From Chloroflexota bacterium (GTDB lineage: Bacteria; Chloroflexota; Dehalococcoidia; UBA3495): 19,291 bases of DNA. The stretch spans positions 1 through 19,291 of the forward strand of contig JADFNR010000050.1 in the NCBI GenBank assembly GCA_022563275.1, read 5' to 3'. Below the pieces are notes generated by a model that saw only the letters and a list, made by a program, of their open reading frames with translations, did no database searches and had not been told where the DNA came from. Within the stretch, counting starts at the first letter, position 1. Each line of letters begins with the position of its first letter. The translations under genes were made by a program, and so were the position numbers. This document shows, piece after piece, positions 14,901 to 19,291 of the stretch.

Positions 14901-15698
14901 TTCGACGGCGCCGGAGACCAGGCCATTGAAGATGCCCTGGCCCGCGTGTGGTTCACCGAGCAAGCAGGCGCCACGTCTATTGGACCCATCGACGGCTCTC
15001 CCGAGGTCGATTACCCTCAGGTGGACCGTTGGCTGGAAGAGAAGGGTTACGACCCCAGGAAGATCTTCGACGACAAGGAATTCGGCGCCGCTCAAGAAGC
15101 CTGTCTTCGCATGTGGCTTACCGATGAAGCCGACGTCGACGCCAAGGAAATGACCCTGGAAGAGATGCGTCAGGCCGCCCTCAAAGTGCACCGTGAACGG
15201 CGCATCGCGCCACCCACCTTCGGCAAGTTCGAGCTCAGCGACGGACGCACCGGAGAGAATTTCGACCAGTTGGTCACCGTGGGCAGCATCTATATCTTGA
15301 AGCTCATCCACCTGGTGGAAGACAAGATTCACGCGCGGTCCACCGGCCCCTATTCCATGATTACCCAGCAGCCGTTGGGCGGAAAGGCCCAGTTCGGCGG
15401 ACAACGCTTCGGTGAGATGGAAGTCTGGGCGCTGGAAGCCTACAGCGCGGCGTACAACCTGCAAGAAGTGCTGACGGTCAAGTCTGACGACGTGGCCGGA
15501 CGCGTAAAAGCCTACGAGGCGATAGTCAAGGGTGAGCCCATTGGCCAACCGGGTGTGCCAGAGTCGTTCAACGTCCTGCTCAAGGAGCTCCAGAGCTTGG
15601 GCCTGGCTGTTGAGCTGTTGAACGAGGAAAAACGGCCTCCCCACAGCCAGGGCATCTCAGATGAAACCGATTTATTCCAAGCGCTGGAGTCGATTTAA
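11922..15698 (+). CDS. rpoB: DNA-directed RNA polymerase subunit beta
   Basis: The 1258-residue product is a complete RpoB. It starts [21 protein letters not shown] after a short leader, has [26 protein letters not shown] in the lobe region, and carries the rifampicin-pocket segment [20 protein letters not shown] with D428, H438 and S443 equal to the usual drug-sensitive residues. [16 protein letters not shown] (924 onward) has the conserved lysines near the active site, and the C-terminal [30 protein letters not shown] clamp segment is intact. Together with beta', two alpha and omega it forms core RNA polymerase. AAGGAG (11908-11913) precedes the ATG by eight bases. It is transcribed from its own consensus promoter, and its stop codon overlaps the rpoC start. 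Confidence 0.99.
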   Translation: MALSPALKGQPTQLPEVKSYAKIPQILEIPNLIQSQIQSWEWLKSEGLTEVYKEISPIADYTGNKYELHFLEHYFRDSKYTPQQSKEREITYSQPLYVKTRLVMKETGEIKEQEIFMGDIPMMTGNGTFIINGAERVVVSQLVRSPGIYFVLERNAISNRNLCSAKLIPSRGAWLEFETSSKDIISVKVDRKRKVSASIFLRALGVADDGEMMKLFSDIYTDENHHYMQTTLDKDPVLEPKDLNFKEDDLRSLWEWFHEDKDFDSDAARRIAAAQIEFYRRLRPGEPPSLENSRTLIRNLFFGPRRYDLGRVGRYKLNRRLGQAINNDLMTLSLDDVVSVIRTMIRINQGEGRPDDIDHLGNRRVRAVGELVQNQVRVGLLRMERMVKEKMTLVDPEAAAPQGLVNIRPVVAAVREFFGGSQLSQFMDQTNPLAELTHKRRLSALGPGGLSRERAGFDVRDVHFSHYGRICPIETPEGPNIGLLSSLASFARINPYGFIESPYRKVYKTLPNDSDDLKGRTVTQAVLDKDGKTIVGKGRAIGANKMNALKQLPKGTIIAVQPFVATGDDDIIYLSADQEEDFRVAQANAQLDHLNQFAQDRVELRVGENYTLESADLIDYMDVSPMQIMSVSAALIPFLEHDDANRALMGSNMQRQAVPLLRPQAPVVGTGIESRVARDSGQLILSVANGVVTSVTGREIVVTDEDGEEHSHPVIKFSRTNQGTCFDQRPIATKGDVVEVGAVLADSSSTDHGELALGQNVLVAFMSWEGYNYEDAIIVSERLYRDDYFTSIHIEKHEMEARETKLGPEEITRDIPNVGETSLRDLDELGIIRVGADVGPGDILVGKVTPKGETELTAEEKLLRAIFGEKSRDVKDTSLRVPHGERGKIIEVKVLNRENKDDLSPGVNQAVRVWIAQTRKISVGDKMAGRHGNKGVVARILPEEDMPYMADGTPVDIILNPIGVPSRMNLGQVLETHLGWAARGLNFRANTPVFDGAGDQAIEDALARVWFTEQAGATSIGPIDGSPEVDYPQVDRWLEEKGYDPRKIFDDKEFGAAQEACLRMWLTDEADVDAKEMTLEEMRQAALKVHRERRIAPPTFGKFELSDGRTGENFDQLVTVGSIYILKLIHLVEDKIHARSTGPYSMITQQPLGGKAQFGGQRFGEMEVWALEAYSAAYNLQEVLTVKSDDVAGRVKAYEAIVKGEPIGQPGVPESFNVLLKELQSLGLAVELLNEEKRPPHSQGISDETDLFQALESI

Positions 15699-18600
15699 TG
15701 GTCAGAATGGTAGATAGGGCGGAATCCACCACAGGCACTAACTTCAACTCTATCCGCATCTCCATTGCATCCCCTGAACAGATACTTAACTGGTCTCACG
15801 GCGAGGTAACCAAGCCTGAGACGATCAACTACCGCACCTTGCGCCCGGAGAAGGACGGTCTCTTCTGTGAGAGGCTGTTCGGCCCCACCAAGGACTGGGA
15901 GTGCTTCTGCGGCAAATACAAACGCATCCGCTACCGCGGCGTGATCTGCGACCGTTGCGGTGTCGAGGTCACACGGTCCAAGGTGCGCCGTGAACGCATG
16001 GGCCATATTCGGCTGGCAGCGCCCGTGGCCCACATCTGGTTCAGCAAGACCACGCCCAGCCGGCTGGGTCTCCTCTTGGACCTGTCTCCCAGGAACCTGG
16101 AAAGGGTGCTCTACTTCGCCCAGCACATCATAGTGGCGGTGGACGAAGACGTGCGTCTGGAAGCCATTGAGTTGGAGCAGGCCAAGTTCGACCTGGAATT
16201 GAAGAAGGCGCGCCGGCAGGCCGAGGCCCGGACCGACGCACTGAAAGCCCGCCTGAATGGCAGTTTGGCAACGGCGGATGAACCCGCCCAAGAAGACTCT
16301 GATGAAGCGTCCGGCGAAGACGCCACGGAATCCGCTGCCGAAGACGCAGTCGAAGATATTGCCGCTGAAGCAGCCGCGGAGGCGCCGGAAGGCGCCGGTG
16401 ACGAAGATGACGCTCCAGTTCAGCTCGAAGAGCCGGAAGTGGAGATGGATCCGGTCGCCATCCAAGTTGAGATTGATGCCATAGCCGATCAGTTGGCCAC
16501 GGAAGAAGGTCAATTGGATGAGCAGTTCAAAGCCGCCATCGACGAACTCGAAGACCTCCGGATCCACAAGCTCATCGCCGAGACCCGCTACCGGCAACTG
16601 AAAGAGGCCTATGGCGATGTGTTCGAAGCGAACATGGGCGCCGAAGCCATCTTGGCCATCCTTAAAACCATCAACCTGGAAGCGCTCAGAGACCAACTGG
16701 TCAATGAGATGCATTCCACATCCGGTCAACGCCGGAAAAAAGCCATCAAACGTCTCCGTGTAGTGGAGGCCTTCCGCAAAAGCGGCAACCGTGTTGAAGA
16801 TATGATTATCACGGTGCTGCCCGTCCTGCCTCCCGAGTTGCGCCCCATGGTGCAATTGGATGGCGGCCGGTTCGCCACCAGCGACCTGAACGACCTCTAC
16901 CGCCGGGTGATCAACCGGAACAACCGGTTGAAGCGGCTCATGTCTCTGGGAGCTCCAGAAATCATAATCCGCAACGAAAAAAGAATGCTGCAGGAGGCCG
17001 TCGACGCGCTGATCGACAACGGCCGCCGTGGCCGCCCCATCCAGGGCAGCCATAACCACAAGCTAAAGTCCCTGTCCGACCTGCTGCGCGGCAAGCAAGG
17101 ACGTTTCCGCCAGAACCTGCTGGGCAAGCGGGTAGACTACAGCGGGCGCTCCGTCATCGTGGTGGGGCCCGAACTCAAGATGGACCAGTGCGGTTTGCCA
17201 AAACGCATGGCCCTTGAGTTGTTCAAGCCATTCGTCATGCACCGCCTGGTGATCCTGGGCATAGCGCCCAACATCAAGAACGCCAAGCGCATGGTCGAGC
17301 GGGCCAGGGGAGAGGTCTGGGACATCTTGGAAGACGTGATCAAAGACCGTCCCGTGCTCCTCAACCGAGCCCCCACTCTGCACCGGCTGGGCATCCAAGC
17401 ATTCATGCCGGTCCTCATCGAGGGCAACGCCATCCAGATTCACCCGTTGGTCTGTTCCGCTTTCAACGCGGACTTCGACGGCGACCAGATGGCGGTCCAC
17501 GTACCCCTGTCGCGGATGGCGGTGCTAGAAGCCAAAGAACTCATGCTCAGCACACACAATATGCTGTCGCCCGCATCCGGGGAGCCGCTGGTGGCGCCCA
17601 CCCTGGATATGGTGATGGGCTGCTTCTACCTGACGGAGATCCGGGAGAAAAGCGAGGGCGCCGGCAAGAGATTCAACGACTTCGACGAGGCCCGCATCGC
17701 TCATGCGTCTGACCTCATCGACCTGCACGCTCCCATCCACGTTCGGGAGGTGCGCTATCATGACGGCGAATGGCTGGAAACCACTCTGGGCCGCATGATC
17801 TTCAACGAGATACTGCCCGAGCGGATCGGATTCAAAAACACCTTGATGGACCGGGGAGCCCTGAAGGACCTGACGGCCGAACTGTACAAAACCCTCACTC
17901 ACGAGGAAACCGCCGAGGTATTGGACAGCATCAAAGACCTGGGATTCCACTACGCCACATCGTCGGGCATCACGATCGCGATCAATGACATCCAGGTTTC
18001 CGCCAAGAAACCACAAGTCTTGGAAGAAACTACCGAACTGGTGAACGGATTTGAAGACCAGTTCCTGTCGGGCCTTATCTCCGAGGAGGAACGCTACGAG
18101 AAAACCGTAGTCGCTTGGACCGCGGCGTCCGACAAGGTCACCGAATTTGTGGAAGAAGAACTACCCAACTACGGCGGCATCGCGGTGATGGCCGTCTCGG
18201 GCGCCAAGGGCAACATCTCCCAGATCAAACAGATGGCCGGGATGCGCGGCCTGATGAGCAACCCCAAGGGACGTATCATCGATCTGCCCATCAAGTCCAG
18301 TTTCCGCGAGGGCCTGACCGCCTTGGAGTATTTCATCTCCACCCACGGGGCTCGGAAAGGTCTGGCCGACACCGCGCTCAGGACCGCCGACAGCGGTTAC
18401 CTGACCCGGAGGCTGATTGATATCGCCCAGGAAATGATCATAGTAGAGGAAGACTGCGGGACCATCAACGCCTATTGGGTCACCCCGCGTCCCGAAGACG
18501 AGACCGGTAAAACCCTGCCGGAGCGAATCAACAGTAGGCTGGCCGCTGCGCCGGTAGCCCATCCCGAGACCGGCGAGATCCTCCTTGAGCGCAACCAGAA

Positions 18601-19291
18601 GATTGACTTGGAGATCGGTCAGGTCCTGGTCGATGCCGGGATCAGAGAAGTGCCGGTCCGCTCACCGCTGAATTGCGAATGCCACCGCGGCATCTGCCAG
18701 GCCTGCTACGGCCTGCTGCAGGCCACCGGACTAACGGTGAAGGTAGGGCAGGCCGTCGGCATCATAGCCGCCCAAAGCATCGGCGAGCCTGGGACCCAGT
18801 TAACCATGCGGACGTTCCACACCGGCGGCATCGCCGGTCTGGACATCACCAGCGGTCTGCCCAGAGTAGAGGAACTTTTCGAGGCCCGAGTGCCCAAAGG
18901 CGCGGCCATTATGGCCGAGATTGACGGTGTGGTGGAACTGGAGGCGGACGAAGAGGGCCGCCGCCTGCGTTTGATCAGCCGGGAGGAGTTCCGCGAGGAC
19001 TACCTAGCCCCAGAGGGGGGCGTGATACTGGTGGATGAGGGCGAGACTGTGGAGCCAGGAATGGTCCTGGCAACGAGCATGCCTGCGCTCAAGGGCAGGA
19101 AATCCAAGGCCGCCATCAAGAAAGCTGCTGAAGCAGCCGTCGAAGCAGCTAATTCCGATGATGGCGAACCAATCGAACAAGTCGTCGCCAACATCGGAGG
19201 CCGAGTTGAGATTGACTCAGGGGTCATCTCCATCGTTTGGGACGATGTTGATGTCCGCGAGCACCTGATCCTCGCCTCTTCGTACCTGCTG
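15698..19291 (+). CDS. rpoC: DNA-directed RNA polymerase subunit beta' (3' truncated by window)
   Basis: The ATG shares one base with the rpoB stop (TAATG), with GGAG at 15686-15689, and the frame stays open for 1198 codons to the window edge; perhaps a couple of hundred residues are missing. The N-terminal zinc finger is C69-x-C71-x12-C84-x2-C87. The catalytic NADFDGDQ has magnesium ligands D592, D594 and D596. The second zinc site comprises EEDCGT and [14 protein letters not shown], followed by [23 protein letters not shown]; the trigger-helix region is also normal ([30 protein letters not shown]). Between about 165 and 300 lies a charged helical insertion resembling the Actinobacteria-type beta' insertion, broken by an acidic Ala/Glu/Asp-rich stretch at 194-251. 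A second Ala/Lys-rich stretch lies at 1132-1158. Translation is probably coupled to rpoB. Confidence 0.98.
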   Translation, partial: MVRMVDRAESTTGTNFNSIRISIASPEQILNWSHGEVTKPETINYRTLRPEKDGLFCERLFGPTKDWECFCGKYKRIRYRGVICDRCGVEVTRSKVRRERMGHIRLAAPVAHIWFSKTTPSRLGLLLDLSPRNLERVLYFAQHIIVAVDEDVRLEAIELEQAKFDLELKKARRQAEARTDALKARLNGSLATADEPAQEDSDEASGEDATESAAEDAVEDIAAEAAAEAPEGAGDEDDAPVQLEEPEVEMDPVAIQVEIDAIADQLATEEGQLDEQFKAAIDELEDLRIHKLIAETRYRQLKEAYGDVFEANMGAEAILAILKTINLEALRDQLVNEMHSTSGQRRKKAIKRLRVVEAFRKSGNRVEDMIITVLPVLPPELRPMVQLDGGRFATSDLNDLYRRVINRNNRLKRLMSLGAPEIIIRNEKRMLQEAVDALIDNGRRGRPIQGSHNHKLKSLSDLLRGKQGRFRQNLLGKRVDYSGRSVIVVGPELKMDQCGLPKRMALELFKPFVMHRLVILGIAPNIKNAKRMVERARGEVWDILEDVIKDRPVLLNRAPTLHRLGIQAFMPVLIEGNAIQIHPLVCSAFNADFDGDQMAVHVPLSRMAVLEAKELMLSTHNMLSPASGEPLVAPTLDMVMGCFYLTEIREKSEGAGKRFNDFDEARIAHASDLIDLHAPIHVREVRYHDGEWLETTLGRMIFNEILPERIGFKNTLMDRGALKDLTAELYKTLTHEETAEVLDSIKDLGFHYATSSGITIAINDIQVSAKKPQVLEETTELVNGFEDQFLSGLISEEERYEKTVVAWTAASDKVTEFVEEELPNYGGIAVMAVSGAKGNISQIKQMAGMRGLMSNPKGRIIDLPIKSSFREGLTALEYFISTHGARKGLADTALRTADSGYLTRRLIDIAQEMIIVEEDCGTINAYWVTPRPEDETGKTLPERINSRLAAAPVAHPETGEILLERNQKIDLEIGQVLVDAGIREVPVRSPLNCECHRGICQACYGLLQATGLTVKVGQAVGIIAAQSIGEPGTQLTMRTFHTGGIAGLDITSGLPRVEELFEARVPKGAAIMAEIDGVVELEADEEGRRLRLISREEFREDYLAPEGGVILVDEGETVEPGMVLATSMPALKGRKSKAAIKKAAEAAVEAANSDDGEPIEQVVANIGGRVEIDSGVISIVWDDVDVREHLILASSYLL

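Noticed and set aside
11901..15644. Long minus-strand frames opposite rpoB (11901-13127 and 14397-15644)
   Set aside because: Shadows of rpoB with composition-biased sequence and no domains.
15695..17059. 454-codon minus-strand frame opposite rpoC
   Set aside because: Antisense shadow of the rpoC frame, which has unmistakable polymerase motifs; long antisense frames are common in GC-rich genes.
1..19291. CRISPR array, prophage, insertion sequence or toxin-antitoxin pair
   Set aside because: No regularly spaced repeats with unique spacers, no transposase or integrase, and no paired small ORFs with such motifs were seen.

Overview
The window looks like a piece of a GC-rich bacterial chromosome, most plausibly from the Chloroflexota (a Dehalococcoidia/SAR202-like heterotroph). 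This assignment is an inference. It rests on the gene mix (DUF1800/DUF1501 pair, NHL propeller, hydantoinase-like amidohydrolase, MmgE/PrpD), on rpoB-rpoC standing alone with their own promoter instead of following rplJ-rplL, and on abundant short palindromic intergenic repeats. No plasmid, phage, IS or CRISPR feature is visible.

Layout from left to right. (1) 1-1549: the C-terminal part of an MmgE/PrpD-family protein converges on a short-chain dehydrogenase. (2) 1550-1828: a divergent promoter region with three perfectly phased 11-bp repeats. (3) 1829-5603: a three-gene rightward cluster, DUF1800, DUF1501 and an NHL-repeat propeller, ending in a strong intrinsic terminator. A 26-bp perfect palindrome separates DUF1501 from the NHL gene. 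None of the three has a recognisable export signal. (4) 5793-8035: a small unknown ORF and a fold-type I aminotransferase, the latter bracketed by clusters of palindromic interspersed repeats that generate spurious ORFs. (5) 8036-11490: three leftward genes, an MFS transporter, a divergent hydantoinase/dihydropyrimidinase-family enzyme and a VOC/glyoxalase-fold protein, together suggesting uptake and breakdown of an organic N-containing or ring compound. (6) 11491-11921: a divergent regulatory region containing a consensus sigma-70 promoter (TTGACA-16 bp-TATAAT). (7) 11922-19291: rpoB and a 3'-truncated rpoC, overlapping by one base. The rpoC reading frame stays open to the window edge.

The accessory genes look catabolic: PrpD-type hydratase, SDR, aminotransferase, amidohydrolase, VOC protein and transporter. 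The rpoBC block is core transcription machinery. I found no clear-cut new multi-gene defence or mobile system. The points most worth a second look are the DUF1800-DUF1501-NHL trio without signal peptides, the acidic insertion inside RpoC, altered substrate-site residues in the hydantoinase-like enzyme, the phased 11-bp repeat array and the repeat clusters on both sides of the aminotransferase.
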